Of a DNA stretch of 64,000 nt, positions 1-11,815 are shown in pieces. The notes below the pieces were generated by a model. It worked only from the letters and a program-made list of their open reading frames with translations, was not told the origin of the DNA and did no database searches. The translations under genes and the position numbers were made by a program. How positions within the stretch are numbered: the stretch's first letter is position 1; each line of letters starts with the position of its first letter. Source of the stretch: Micropterus salmoides (taxonomy: Eukaryota > Chordata > Actinopteri > Centrarchiformes > Centrarchidae); assembly GCF_014851395.1 (NCBI RefSeq), contig NW_024043372.1, positions 7,391,490 through 7,455,489 of the forward strand, read 5' to 3'.

Positions 1-2100
1 AGTACTAATATTTAATTACATTGATCAGTGCTGGTTTAACAAAGAGTTTGATTAACTTCATTCAACTTCACTCCACCCTCTGGGACTCTCTCTAATCCAC
101 AAACTAAAATTTGTTCTTATTTGATTCAGACAACTACTCGTATCACAGTGAAGCACTGCAGCAGCTGTGATCTCAGCTCTTTCACTCTGTTCCTCAAAAT
201 GTAATCATTTAGTCTCACATGGAGACCCAGACTAAAAAAAATGCATTACAGATGTCATATAAGATTTCAATAGAAGACGAGGACATTTTGTTCCAGATGT
301 TAAAGAATCCAGTACAATTATTATTTTTTTAAGTGTTTAAGTACTTGGTGAGTTAATGTACATGGTAGCTGGTCATTGCTTTGTAATTGATTTATCAGTG
401 TATTTATTTCTCTAGGTCTTATTCAAAGCCCCCTTATTCCTGCTGTTTAAGATATCTGTGAAAGTTACGTTTCTTGTTTTTGCTCACACAGTGACACCTT
501 GAACACTTGCATTAAGGTTATGTACTCTCATATGAAAGTTTGAAAGGCTTCATTGGCTCTGGGTGACGTTTGTTCACACTGACTGAGAACAAACACTCTG
601 GCCCTCAGCTATCATACATCCTTCTCTCTTTCACATACACACACTAACATACCTGACAACTAGGGAAGCTGCTACGACTCAACACTGTTGACATCTTCAT
701 AACTTGCAATACTGACTTCAGCAGAAAAAATAGGGGCAGATTTTAATTTGCCTACCATCCACCTAAGGATCCTGACTCGGCCTTTTTCTCCATGCTGTTA
801 CATTCATTGGAAGTATTTCCTCATTCTGACAGCCATATGTCAGATGTGATTGATCGGGCTACTTTTTGAAAACAAAATTGGGCAAAATTTATTTAACTCT
901 GTGTCATTTCAAAATTTGACACTGACTGGCCCAAGAGGGGTGCTACAATTATACAAAACAACTTTAGTGGTTATATAGTTTTGGCCATTTCTGTCGATGT
1001 GTTATAGCCATGGCTGTGGCTTGGATTGTTCTTACCTGTGACACATTCCTTTTTAATAGGTGTAGCACTAGGCTACATGCAGAGGTTAATTCTATCCCAT
1101 TAAGTGACAATGTTGAGCTGAACTCCTGTGGTGTATATTTCATATCTGACAGATGTCTGGCTTGGTTAAATGTCTGGCTTTGCAATGCTTTCTTGGCTAA
1201 TGGAAATAGGAGCAGTAAACAGTAGCCACAGTTAAACTATTGCAGCCATGCCCAAACCACAATAGAAACGACCATGATTGTAGCTGTAGCACTAACAAAA
1301 AACATATCCACAGGAACAGCAACCACAACAGCCAGGCAGATCAGCTGTGGTCACAGCCAGTGGCTGTATAGAGCTAAGTGAGCAATAAATGCAAATCAAT
1401 GCATATACAAGTATCTGCAAAGGAATACCCAAAACTGACATTGCATTAGTACTCTCTGAAGTTATTGTTAGATGATGCAAAAGTAGCTCCGAAAAAGAAA
1501 AAAAATTAAAATTCTGTTTTCACATTGTTTTGTGAATTTGCTGACTGAGCATCATCATATTTTAATTGAATTTGTCATATATGACGAGTTGTCATTTTGT
1601 AATAACAGTAAAAAAGGGGTCTTGTTGAACTCAAGAGATTTTATTTCCTATAGAACAAGGAACACAAACAACCACTAACAACCACTAATCGGTGAAAAGG
1701 TCACTGCTGCATGATAACAGATGTAACAACATCTTCCTGTATTGATATGAATTAATATTTGTGAAAGCCAAGTACCTCCTTTTTAAGACAAGAGCAGATC
1801 AGAGCAAGTGGGGAAAGAGGATATTTAGTTTATCTAAGGAGATTAGCTTTCAGCATGCAGTGGAAAATTGGAGGGGTTGTTTTCCTGTATGTCTTTTAGA
1901 GCTGACTGTGCTTTTGTGTTTTAAAATGGAGGTTGTAGCCCACACAGTGTCAGTAGAGCTTAGCCTTCTTAAACTGTGAAGACGTAACACATTAAGTCTG
2001 CTGCTGAGGCTTTTTACGACTGCAGCTTCTGCTCAGTAAGACCCTAACATCAGGAGCATTGTGCTTTGGCTTGGTACATTATACATAGTACATAGAGTCT
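1..2100. other. non-coding stretch, nothing recognised
   Basis: AT-rich DNA with frequent stops in all frames. The short open frames near 1.0-1.5 and 1.8 kb overlap on both strands and resemble no family I know. I see no repeat termini or RNA gene here. Confidence 0.6.
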
Positions 2101-2320
2101 AACCGCACACACCCACACACACACGTGCACTGAGCACTTCACAAGATATATCATTTATAGTGTCAGTGCAGTGTGAAACACATCGTATATTTTTCATAGT
2201 ATCATGACATACAACACATATACACACACGCTGATGCAGAATGTTATTCATAGTACTGTGATATATACAGTATGTATTTGCCTACACACACACACACATA
2301 CACCTTCACACACACACATA
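2101..2320. repeat. CA-rich microsatellite cluster
   Basis: Interrupted runs of CA (about 2101-2130, 2284-2298 and 2307-2318), separated by AT-rich sequence. This is simple-sequence DNA with no coding content. Confidence 0.8.
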
Positions 2321-2564
2321 GAGGATTTTGGTCAAAACCAGTCAGAAATATCATGATTAAAGCAAACTATTAAATTGTGAATATGTGCGCTTGCATAATG
2401 CAAAAGTTGGGTTAGAAAGTTACAAAAACTTGCATAGTGTGAAGTTTGAGTGTCTTGGATGATTATTTACATAATCTTAATCAAGATCATTATCTTTAGA
2501 CAATGTGTAATAAAATATCAGGAGCTGAGCCTTGTCATTAAATTCCCTAAGAAGTTTCAGGGGA

Positions 2565-3240
2565 TTGTTGCAACGTGAACCTTTTCTCTTGTAACACGGA
2601 ATGCTCATGGATGTATTTCCCTATTATACTGCTGCTAACTGTTTAGTTAGCAGTCCTATTAGCTGCCTCTGCCAGGCCTGGGAGCTCGAAACACAGGGGA
2701 GAGTATTGGTGTTTGTTCAAATTACTAGCACAGGAGCTTGGGACCCACAGGAGAAAAAGGTTTTTGGGGGACACTGTGCTGCCAGTGAGTGGCGCCATAA
2801 TGAGCACCAGAACTGGACAGTACAGAGGTGATTTACAACAGCTCCAGCCAGGACTCAAGGCACCACAAAGACATGGCAGGGACAGAAGAGTATACATCAT
2901 CCATCGTGTTGATAAGTCAGCGAGAATTTGTTTTTGTAAAGTTGCAAGTTATTTATTCCTGTGTTTTGAACCATGCGACTCGGGTGGTGTTATACTGTGT
3001 TGAAACCTGAACTAAATTTTACAAAATGTTGAGTCTCCTTGCTGGTTGTTCCGACACATTCAGAATCATTACGGCTTGTTGTGAACAGATGGCTCACTTT
3101 GTGCTCACCTCTTGCAAAATGAATGTGCTCTTCTTATTGACAAAGACCTGCTTTTCACTTATTTAACAACAGAGAAAAAAAGACTAAAAGCTATTCCTGC
3201 CTTCATCAACCTCGAGTAAAGTTGAATAATCTCATCATCT
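2565..3240 (+). repeat. dispersed repeat, copy 1 (family unknown)
   Basis: The part near 2575-2710 resembles 62.30-62.49 kb. Both hold a 'gctgctaact'/'gttagc'-rich stretch, then CTGGGAGCTCG, then GGGGAG-GTATTG. The copy here continues to about 3240 with sequence that looks like transposon-derived non-coding DNA. No transposase or reverse transcriptase motif is visible. The short overlapping frames at 2601-3010 are on both strands and have no recognisable domain. Boundaries and class are uncertain; the right limit is a guess from composition. Confidence 0.4.
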
Positions 3241-3699
3241 ATGCTGTCAGTCTGAGCTGATATAGATTCTTCAGTAAAATTCCAACTAAACCATGTTTTA
3301 GGGTTATCTTTTGATAGCAGGCAGAATCAAATGCCCCTTATATGCAGAACAAAATTATATTTTGATATGAAACAAATAAGTTAAATAGTATACAGTTTCA
3401 CACCTCAACACAAGTTAAATCATTTGTGTTCTTGAAATAATTGTAGCTGCTCTGGGCTTTTATGACACAGGTGTGAACAATAAAAACTCAAAAATGAATG
3501 CAACCAAAATACAATAGCTTTCCTTTTCATAAAATTGTCTGTTGATATAGTGCATTTCTATTATAAGTCCATTTTACACATGCTATTTTGCAGCTAATAA
3601 TGCAGCAAGATTGGACAAGAAAACACGATTAGCTTCTTTTGTTAGCTGCAATTGTTTGTAATAAGAAGCCAGTGGATTACCCTGCAGTTGTGTCATTCA
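3241..3699. other. non-coding stretch, nothing recognised
   Basis: AT-rich sequence with no open frame of note, no repeat signature and no RNA gene that I can see. Confidence 0.5.
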
Positions 3700-4110
3700 G
3701 TCAGGATTGGGTCATTTCACACAGAGTTGAATTGTGAGTGGAAGACAGACAGTGAAACAATGAGCCAACTTAATCATTATATGTGTTTGTTTACATAATA
3801 AATATTTATTATTGTACACATCATGGTATGTGTTTGTTAAGGCTCGGGGATAGTTCATTTTACACAGTAATTATGTGACCTGAATTGAGTGAGAGACAAA
3901 TAGTGAAACAATGAGGCAACTTAATGTTATGTCTGTATATGTTTGCATAATCACCATTTATAATTTGTATACACATATTTATTTGTTTGCTCGAGGTAGG
4001 AGAGAGTTTGTTTTACAAACTGTGTGTGGAAAAGAGAGAAAGAGGAGAGAGAACACAGAGCAATTAGCCAAATAGTTCTTCATGGTGTTTTTACATAATT
4101 ACACATTGAA
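3700..4110 (+). repeat. degenerate tandem repeat, unit about 150 bp
   Basis: AGTGAAACAATGAG-CAACTTAAT occurs at 3751 and again at 3902. A decayed third version (GAGAACACAGAGCAATTAGCCAA) starts near 4049. Each is followed by a TTTACATAAT or TTTGCATAAT motif. The unit ends (GGGGATAGTTCATTTTACACAG at 3846, GGAGAGAGTTTGTTTTACAAAC near 4000) also correspond, and a partial end lies at 3705-3735. This makes about 2.5 diverged units of 148-151 bp. Confidence 0.65.
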
Positions 4111-4180
4111 TCTGTTTTTTTTGTTTGTTTGTTTTTTTAAAAGGTCAAAATTAATAATCTTTGAAGGCTCACTTTGCACT

Positions 4181-4291
4181 GGACTGGCGACCTGTCCAGG
4201 GTGTGCTGCGTTTCACCCGATGTCAGCTGGGATTGGCTACAGCCTCCCGCGACCCTGTACGCAGGATAAACGGTTGACGATGGATGGATGG
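4181..4291 (+). mobile_element. RTE-type LINE 3' tail (Rex3/Expander-like)
   Basis: The text runs 'actggcgacctgtccagggt', then 'gatgtcagctgggattggct', then 'cgcgaccctgtacgcaggat', and ends in tandem GATG/TGGA units. From family knowledge, this is the common 3' terminus of fish RTE-clade retrotransposons, which end in (GATG)n. Only about 110 bp of the 3' end remain, as expected for a severely 5'-truncated insertion. The subfamily name is from memory and uncertain. Confidence 0.65.
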
Positions 4292-5040
4292 CTCACTGTT
4301 TTTAGCCATTTTGAATATCCACTTCTCACCACCTTTAGACTTGACAGGTGGATAGAGAACAGCAGCTGTCAGTTTGATTTCATGTAAGTTACAATGGACT
4401 GCAATGGTGAATAGCTTTCCCAGTGGACACGCATCAAAATATTTTATAGAAACATATTGTGAAGAAAATCTTGCATCTTGTGGTTAACATTAAGGGAAAC
4501 CATGCCAGCAGCTACAAAGTGTCTTCTCAAAGCCTGCATCTTCTCAAGTCTTATTCATAGTATGCTCCAAACAGTAATTCATATTTTTATTTGAATAATT
4601 GGCATGCATAAAGAAGATTATTGTAACTCAGATTTCTCTGATACATATAGCATTTGTTGCAAGAGCCTGCAGATATTAAAGAGGGAGATGGTGATGATTG
4701 CATATGCTTCAGTGGGGTTATCAGTTGATACACATCTTATTTAAGGTATTTTAATGAATGAAACCATTCCTGATAGTACCATAGATCAGCATAAGTCCTC
4801 ACCCAGCCCGTTCTCTTTCTCAGGTCATCAAACAGTCGTTTTGTCACACCCCTCATACAAACACACGGTACCCTTAAGCATCCATATGAGATGCACCTTT
4901 AGCGTCTGGATGAGATGCACCGGGTTACCAGGAAGTCAGGTGACGTAGTATAAAGTGCGAGAAAGTCTGCATAAGGAGGTGGTTGGGGTGGATCGGTTGA
5001 GTAGTGGTGCCTAAAGCTAACCAAACTGGACTGTTTCACA
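4292..5040. other. non-coding stretch, nothing recognised
   Basis: Mixed-composition DNA. The 64-codon frame at 4754-4948 matches nothing I know and has no splice or promoter context. Confidence 0.5.
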
Positions 5041-5055
5041 TTAACTGTTAACAAC

Positions 5056-5439
5056 ATGTTAAAAAGGCATCTCAGACAATTTCTCCACCTATCCCTTCCT
5101 TTATATATTTTTCTCCCTTCATTTTACATCTTGTTGCCACTCCCATTTCTTCCTATGCATCTCCCGAACTGTCTTTCATGCACCTCTTTCATTTCCTCCC
5201 CATTTTGTATCCTCTCCTTCCTCCTAAACTCTTGTCTACCTTTAAACCTTTTTTTCTGTATACCTCTTTTCTCCTTCCTTTCAAATGTTCTCCTCTCTTT
5301 TTTCTTAAATAATCATTTATTTATTTTTTACTTTCTCCTCCCTCCTCTAATATCCCCCCCTGCTTTCTCACCTTTTGTCTTCCACTCTCTGTGCTATCAG
5401 TGCCCTCTGCTGATTAATGGCAGCTTCACATCACACTGA
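5056..5439 (+). repeat. pyrimidine-rich tract (not a gene)
   Basis: The + strand is almost entirely C and T (runs of ctcc, ttcc, cttt). A 127-codon frame stays open because pyrimidine codons (Leu, Ser, Pro, Phe) cannot make stops. The product would be a monotonous L/S/P/F chain with no domain, so I treat it as low-complexity DNA. Confidence 0.75.
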
Positions 5440-6655
5440 AGAGGCTGAGCAGATGTTGCGTTCCAAGTGTCTGGCCATGGCTGTACTGAGCAGCTGACAC
5501 CTTAAAGCATTGGTCTTTAGCTCTTTTTCTCACTGCAGCTATTTCAATATGTATCTATAAACCCGTTTGTAAACATGTTTGCTGTTTGCCACGTTCAATA
5601 GAGTGTTAAAATGAACATAGTCTGCCATTGGGGAAATACATTTGACTAACAATGCCTACAGAGCAGGAGTTGATCTGGGAGAATAATGGTAATGTAAATT
5701 TTGGAATTGCATGTACACAAAATAGATTTAATTTCCCTATAGGTTCTCTAGATACTTCTTGTGTCTTCTTCTTGGTTCCTTAACACCATTTTTATTATTT
5801 GTATCATACCTCTTTCCCAAAATGTAATTGATGGGTATTGATATGTTTATGCTAGTTAGATCAGTTTCATATCAATGTAAAAAATTATAAGAGTAAGAGT
5901 CATACAATCATTATCATTCATTCACAATCATTATGCTGTTTATTGGCTCTTACATTTATCAGCACTGATGTCAATACATCATCTAATACATTGTAACATG
6001 TAACATCAGTTAAACTAAGGTAATGCTTTGTTTCCACTAATTACATCCACTTTGAGGCTCCAAATTGTATATAATGCTATGACTGTAATGGGTGAATTTA
6101 GAAAACTCTATCTGTATCCGACTGTGTCTAATGTCTTTAAAACATAGTACAAGACCACAAGATGAATACGAACAAAAAAATACAGTAATCTAACATGTTG
6201 CTGCTGAGACTGTGAGTTGCTTCCAAGTCTTATTGTCTTTTGACCAGGGTCTTACCACTAAGCTTAGCTAACAACTCATCCTATAGGCAGAGATCTGTGA
6301 TTAGAAGTAAATGTATTTTAGCTGTGGGTGTCTGTGGTGTTGCAGACTCAACATGGTAATTTGTTGAACTTTTACTTTTAAAGTGGAGGGGATGAGTGTG
6401 GAACTGGGCAATGAGTAACCTACTGGGACTGCCATGTGTTTGGCTGTAGTGTAGCTTTGGAGCCATACCCACATACCCATAACTATATTGTAGGTTACAC
6501 CATAGCTGATGTACACCTTCTCACTACATGGCTGGGCTTCAGCCTCTACAGAGAGCCCAGATGGAAACAACAAGGACTGTGTTGAGTCAGCTTGGGCCTC
6601 TTGTGTTTTCTCTTACAAGTTTTCAGATGTCAGTGGAGATAGTGAGTGGTTTTAT
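5440..6655. other. non-coding stretch, nothing recognised
   Basis: AT-rich unique-looking DNA. The minus-strand frames near 6281-6573 overlap each other and have no recognisable domain. Confidence 0.5.
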
Positions 6656-6785
6656 TTAAAAATAATAATAACAACTTTGATTTATATAGCGCCTTTCACA
6701 AAACCAAGGCCGCTTAACAAACAAAAGGGGGAGGGGGGGATTAAAGCCCATAGGCCTCAGTGTAGAGGTGTGTTTTAAGCTGGTT

Positions 6786-7109
6786 TTAAAAGGTAATTAG
6801 GGAGGAGGCAGAGCGGATGGCAAGAGCAAGCTTGTTCCAGAGTGATGGTGCACCGACACAGAAGGCTCTGTCACCAAATGTCCGGAGCCTGGAATTAGGG
6901 ACAGCGAGCAGGTCCTTGTCAGAGGACCGCAGGCACCATGACTGAGTGTAGGGATGGAGTAGATCTGTGAAGTACTGAGGTGCAAGTCCATGGAGAGATT
7001 TGTACGTCAGGTGGAGGATTTTATATTTGATCCAGGACTTAACTGGCTGCCAGTGAAGCTTCTTCAGGATGGGATTGATGTGGAGTCCAAGTTTTGTGTG
7101 GATGAGCAT
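6786..7109 (-). pseudogene. L2 reverse transcriptase C-terminal remnant
   Basis: A 107-codon frame contains LHWQPVKSWIKYKI, then YKSLHGLAPQY, then LRTFGDRAFCVGAPSLWN. This is the conserved C-terminal block (thumb/connection region) after the RT core in fish L2/CR1 elements. The stop is followed at once by the element's 3' untranslated region and tail, so this is the natural end of the ORF. It is separated from the core by a frameshift. Confidence 0.85.
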
Positions 7110-7631
7110 CCTAGCCGCAGAGTTCTGGACATACTGGAGTCAGTAGCCTTGCTGGGCAGACCGAACAGGATACCGTTACAGTAGTCAAGTCGGGAGGTGA
7201 TGAAGGAATGGATGAGGGTCTCAGCCACAGAGTCGGAGAGGCACTGTTGGAGTGTTCTTATGTTCTTAAGATGGTAAAAGGCAGTTTTAGTAGTGTTTGA
7301 TGTGCTGTTGGAAGGAGAGAGTGGAGTCCATGACGCCCAGGTTGCGTACTTGAGGGGATGCACAGATTGAGCAGTCATCCACATCCAGTGTGATGTCACC
7401 AACCTTTTTGAGAAATGACTGTGGGGCATACACCATGAGTTCTGTTTTGTTTTTGTTCAGGTTGAGGAGGTTACTGTCCATCCAGTTCTTTATGTCCTTC
7501 AGGCAATTGAACAGCGACACTGGTGGAAGGGGAGTAAGAGATTTAGTACTGATGTAGAGCTGGATGTCATCGGCGTAGCAGTGAAAGTGTAGTCCATGTT
7601 TCCGGATAATCATTTTTGTAGCTTTTAACAT
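7064..7631 (-). pseudogene. L2 reverse transcriptase core remnant
   Basis: The frame from 7631 contains HCYADDIQLYI (YADD at about 7566-7577), the metal-binding RT motif. It is followed by a KDIKNWMDSNLLNLNKNKTE region typical of L2/CR1 enzymes. The reading then passes by a frameshift to the 7064-7429 frame, which carries SRLDYCNGILFGLP. At least two frameshifts separate this from the C-terminal block at 6786-7109. It is non-functional. Confidence 0.85.
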
Positions 7632-7719
7632 ATATATGTATAGGCTTCCTGGTGGACAGTAAGACCAGATTTTTTATAGTACCTCTCCAGCCTCTGCCCT
7701 GTGGCCTTCATGAGGCGGA

Positions 7720-8035
7720 GTTCAGCAGTGAGGCAGGGAGCAGGACAGGAGGAGGAGACAGATCAAGTGTTGAGGGGGCAACAGAGTCCAGACTACTTGA
7801 CAGGGCCAGGTTGTAGTGATTAACCAAGTCATCAACTGTGCAGTTTGGGGGATAGTTGCTAAGATGGCCTGCAAGGGTATAGGATAGTTTACGTATACAC
7901 ACTTGTTTGATGTTTCGATAATGTAGTGCGCCCAGAAACGGAGAACGTGATCAGAAATAGGCAGGTCAACACTCTGTAGATGGGTGGGGGTTGTACCCAT
8001 GGAGCATACCAGGTCCAGTGTATGACCTTTGGCAC
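7720..8035 (-). pseudogene. L2 endonuclease C-terminal remnant
   Basis: The minus-strand translation shows GHTLDLVCSM (about 8000-8030) followed, in the frame starting at 8000, by VDLPISDHVLRF. In apurinic-like endonucleases of LINEs, the LDLV and SDH motifs close the domain; the His of SDH is catalytic. The frame then runs into the EN-RT linker and ends before 7720. The upstream catalytic motifs (ETW, GDFN) are absent, so only the end of the nuclease is left. It belongs to the 6.66-8.36 kb LINE. Confidence 0.8.
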
Positions 8036-8159
8036 GTGTGGGGCTGTTGACTTATGGACAGTTGTATTGGCATGGGAGATGACATCAACAGCCCGTTCCA
8101 TCGGCCATAGGTTAAATGAGTGTAGACGTGGCGGGTGATGCACCAAATAGCAGGAGTAG

Positions 8160-8355
8160 CCGGGGATGTCGCCATGTAAACAAACTTATGTCTGGCAGCC
8201 CTGTACACATAGGGGGGACGACGTAAGAGATGGAGAGATTTAATCACCTCAAGGCTAATGTTACTCAGTACGATGTGCAAGGTGAAATTCTTGAGTTCCA
8301 AAGCGGAGTACCTTATGAAAGCCATGATGCCGGAGGAGACCACTAGCTTGTTCAA
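8160..8355 (-). pseudogene. possible N-terminal part of the L2 ORF
   Basis: The minus frame from 8355 holds SLEVIKSLHLLRRPPYVYRAARHKF (given here only as two anchors: LRRPPYVYRA and YRAARHKFVY). Several fish L2 proteins start with an arginine-rich segment of this kind before the endonuclease. It lies upstream of the endonuclease remnant in the right order and orientation. The assignment rests on remembered family resemblance, so moderate confidence only. Confidence 0.5.
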
Positions 8356-8360
8356 TGTTA

Positions 8361-9770
8361 GCTAGCGTTAGCTTACAGGCCACAGACCATCCACCAGAAA
8401 ATCATGGCTAAGCTTCAACAGAGATTACTGTGGAGGATCAAGCCGTTGTTACAGCTGTTGGCAGTTTGGGGATCGTCAGAATAAAGCTAAGGTTTGGAAG
8501 TAGATGCCGCTGGAAAAAGCCACTGGTTTAGCAGATGCCGTACCCTAACCAGAGCCCACAGAGAAAAGTTGCAGAGTGTGAGAAAATTAATCCAACTAGT
8601 AGCATTACGTTGAAAACAGCTTAGTGAAGCAGCAGGAGTAGAATCGCAGTGTAGCTGGAGTTGTGCGTATTGTTTGTGAGCATGAGAAGCGGTGGCAGAC
8701 ACGCCAGCGACTTCTCACACAATGATGTGCCATTATGAATCAACAAAAAACACATCAATCAAGTTAAAGAAAGGCTCAGTTATCTGCTCCTCTTCAACAC
8801 ACATCTAGCAAAGGTATTTCAACTGCAAAACCTCTGCTCACTATGTTTGTGGCTCTCTATCACAGTGAATGAAAAAACAAAACACAGCTGTTGCATGACA
8901 GTAGTTTCTTTTTAGTAATGAAACATTACAACAATACAAATCACTTGGCTACCACTCCTTTTCTTTAAAGTCTAACAGTTGAACATACAATGCAAAACCT
9001 TCCACGTCTGTCTCTGCTGCTCTTATCACTCTGCAAAGCCAGATCCTCCAAACCCACAAGAAGGAGCCATTTGCCCTATGAAACCTCATCCCGTGTAGGG
9101 CTTGCTCTCCACAGCAAGAGTCTCGCTAAGACCCTGGCCCCTCTCGCTTCAACTCGTCTTCTCAAAGACACCCCTCCATCACTTCATGGCCCAGTGCAGG
9201 ATGTCCAAGGCTTCACAGGCAGTTGCAACAATGTCTAACAGCTGGATGAGAGGCTAGTGACCATTGTTCCCCCCTCAAAAGTTATTCCCCACTGACTGTC
9301 ATTATGCCTGTTTGTGAAGCCAGGACATGCTAAATGTTTGATTTGTACTCTACACTGTTTTTCGCAAAGGATGTAGTTCTTTCATTGCTGGTGGTTGTTT
9401 CTCAGCCACTGTGTTCAGCCAGATGCTGAAGATATTGAGCTTGACTAAGTGAGAGCATTTGGGAGGAGGGGGGCTGTGTGCACAAGCAGTGACTGACACT
9501 GCGTTAGAGACTCCTTCTGGTTCGTTGTTTTGACTCAGGTGCAGTGGATTCATGCAAATGTTGTTGTTTTTTTCAAATTATCTGTCTAATGCAATACTGT
9601 CAGAATATAGTGACAGTTTCAGCAAATATGCCAAAAGGTTATTTTTATAAAAGTTACCTACTGAACCTTAAATGTGTTCTCATCATCGCTTGTATTACAA
9701 AGTAAATGAAATAATGGAAACGGTTATTCTGTAGTCAGAGCAGACTGTAGTGTTATGGTCGCGCTTGCTT
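8361..9770. other. non-coding stretch, possible LINE 5' UTR at its left
   Basis: 8361-8710 may be 5' untranslated sequence of the minus-strand LINE (GTTAGC-rich, moderate GC), but I see no decisive boundary. From 8710 on I recognise nothing. The frame at 8990-9238 resembles no known domain. Confidence 0.4.
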
Positions 9771-10077
9771 GACTAGGTACAAGACAGCACATTTAAAGTC
9801 TGCTACACTGGGCCTGTCGTAAAAAATTATCCCACACGTCATTATTCTATGATCCATATCTTGCATTTTTACATTATCTCTCGGGCTACTGGTGCTCAGT
9901 GAGACCTGGATCAAACCAGAAATCTCTGTTACCCCAGCTGCGCTGTCCACCAATTACTCTTGCCCACTACATGCCCACATGAACTACATGCCCACTGGAC
10001 CCGCGGATCACTGACTGTCTCTCTGACACATCTGCATGGATGAAGGCTTGCCACCTTCAACTAAACCTCTCTAAGAC

Positions 10078-10260
10078 TTGGACATTCCAGCCAAGCAATA
10101 TATTCACCATAACATCAAACTAAAAATTGACTCCTCAGCCATCACTCCAACCAGTGTGGTGAGAAACTTGAATGTCATGACTGATGACCAGCTGTCCTTT
10201 TCAGACCATGTTGCTGCTGTCTCTCGGTCATGCTGCTTTGCTCTATACAACATAAGATAA
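10078..10260 (+). pseudogene. L2 RT fragment (post-core region)
   Basis: A 60-codon frame contains IDSSAITPTSVVRNLNVM, then DQLSFSDHVAAVSRSC. This is the stretch that follows the catalytic core in L2 enzymes. It ends at a stop just after LYNIR, where an intact element continues into the palm-thumb region. It is a broken copy. Confidence 0.8.
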
Positions 10261-10303
10261 ATCAGGCCCTACTTAGTATGCCACCCAGCTTCTGGTATAG
10301 GCC

Positions 10304-10818
10304 ATGGATATCTTTCACCTCAACTACTGCAATGCCCTCCTAGTGGGTCTTCCAGCTTGTGCTGTGAAACCCCAAGAAATGGTTCAGACACAGCAGAGCA
10401 TCTGGTTTTTGATCACCCCAAAAAGACTCTTGTCACTCCATTACTCAGCGACCTCCACTGGCTACCCATGGCCTCCTGAATCAAATTCAAGTCATTAATG
10501 CTTGCATACAGAGTGACTACTGGGTCTGCACCCATCTACCTAAACTCCATAATACAAGCCTATGTTCCTTCTTGGCCACTATGCTCCTCCAACGAACACC
10601 CGCTGGCTCTGCCATCCCTACACACAAAGCAATCTCAGTCCCGGCTGTTCTCATCTGTGACACCACAATGGTGGAACGAGCTACCACATGCCATCAGAGC
10701 AGGGGCGTCCCTCTCTAACTTCAAGAACATCATGATCACTTCTGAGAACACTCCTAACCTCGAACATGCACTTCCTTTGCTCTTCCTCTTCTATCCCCTT
10801 ACAATTCTCTTTTATTGA
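10304..10818 (+). pseudogene. L2 RT C-terminal fragments
   Basis: Two frames (10304-10498 and 10498-10818) share a single base at their junction and must be joined by a frameshift. The first has LNYCNALLVGLPAC. The second has MLAYRVTTGSAPIYLNSIIQ, then WWNELPHAIRAGASLSNFKN, the conserved end of the L2 polyprotein. The stop at 10818 is followed by about 200 bp of 3' UTR and the tail. Confidence 0.85.
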
Positions 10819-11020
10819 TTGCACTTTTTTGACAACTCTTACTTCTTTCCCTTGGTATTTACCCCATTGATGCCACACGTGCTATTAGCTCTTAGTTATT
10901 GCTGCCCTTACTAGTATGTATTGTCAGTTGTAGATCTCGTGCTGTATTGATGCTTTATTGATGCTTGTTGCTTTGGATAAAAGCATCTGCCAAATGAGTA
11001 AATATCAATGTAAATCAAAA

Positions 11021-11530
11021 TAATAAGTTTTTACAAGTCCAGAAACTTGCTATGAAAATAAACCAGTCCTGTGCCATTGTATTGTAAGTAATATAATTCA
11101 TTGTCAGTGTGGAGTGGCTTTGCACTCCTTAGCTTTTTGTTGCTTGTATAATCTTTGTGATTTAGGAAGCAAATGTGCTCATTTGCAGTAGCTCTAGATG
11201 AGCGTGTCACAGATAGTTTTGCATCTAATGACATGATCACAGTTGTCTTTGGTATGAATCCCAGTGGAAACATTTACACTGTCCCGGAGCCTCCAATGTT
11301 GCAATATGTTGTTTTAAACATACCATTATCTGTATACACAGACAGAAAGGAAGTAAGTAGACTAGAAAGGTAGAAAAGCTCCTGTGGTGGATCCGATCAG
11401 ATGATCAAACTATCCTCAGAAGTCTCACGAAGCCATCTATGACATCATGGTTGTGTGTTTGATGAATGTTTGATTGTGTCAGGGGAAAGTTCTGACATAT
11501 CTGGAGCAGAGTCAGATGACATTTTGCTCA
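11021..11530. other. non-coding stretch, nothing recognised
   Basis: Short frames on both strands at 11031-11373 have no recognisable domain. I see no repeat signature. Confidence 0.5.
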
Positions 11531-11534
11531 TTAA

Positions 11535-11815
11535 AGGAAAAGGAAGGTGAGGGATGGATGAGGAATGAGAGAGTGAGGGGGAGGATAGATGGATGGATGG
11601 ATAGACAGAAAGTTAAGAGAAGAAATGATTACAAAAATAAGAGGGAATAAAAGTGAGAGATGAGAGGAGGATGAGCTCGGCAAACGTGAAGGTATAGAGA
11701 AAATGAGGAGATGATCATTAAGAGGTAAGGAAAGAGGGATGATTAAAGAGATGTAGTTATAAATCCCATTAAACCTGTAAAAGATGCAGAGAGGAAAAGA
11801 GGAAAGAGACAAGCT
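11535..11815. repeat. purine-rich tract with GATA/GATG units
   Basis: The + strand is strongly G and A. It has a short (GATG)n/(GATA)n run at about 11585-11605. The 93-codon minus-strand frame is an S/L/F-rich artefact of this composition. Confidence 0.7.

Larger units (their letters stand above)
6661..8360 (-). mobile_element. L2-type LINE, decayed and internally deleted
   Basis: Reading right to left on the minus strand, the pieces follow L2 order: an N-terminal segment (8160-8355), the end of the endonuclease and the linker (about 7720-8035), a reverse transcriptase fragment with the YADD box (7287-7631), the SRLDYCNG region (7064-7429) and the C-terminal region ending in a SLWN motif (6786-7109). 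The 3' end reads GCGCTATATAAAT then (TTA)n, the typical tail of this group, at 6661-6695. The frames change between pieces and the RT N-terminus is missing, so the copy is dead. Neither a full 5' UTR nor target-site duplications could be fixed. Confidence 0.85.
9775..11020 (+). mobile_element. L2-type LINE, second copy, internally deleted
   Basis: On the plus strand, an endonuclease piece (VLSETWIKPE, 9892-9921, then AALSTNYS) runs into reverse transcriptase pieces: a HLHGWRLATFN/L-SKT region near 10030-10080, a block at 10078-10260 with VRNLNVM and QLSFSDHVAAVSRSC, LNYCNALLVGLPAC near 10310-10360, and a C-terminal block at 10498-10818. The YADD core and most of the nuclease are missing. The 3' end (10968-11017) reads TTGCTTTGGATAAAAGCATC then CCAAATGAGTAAAT, a standard fish L2 tail. 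It differs in tail and sequence from the 6.66-kb copy, so it is a different L2 subfamily. Confidence 0.85.

Noticed and set aside
5056..5439. 127-codon plus-strand open frame resembling a membrane protein
   Set aside because: The hydrophobicity comes from C/T-rich codons. There is no defined membrane-segment pattern or homology, and no neighbouring exon.
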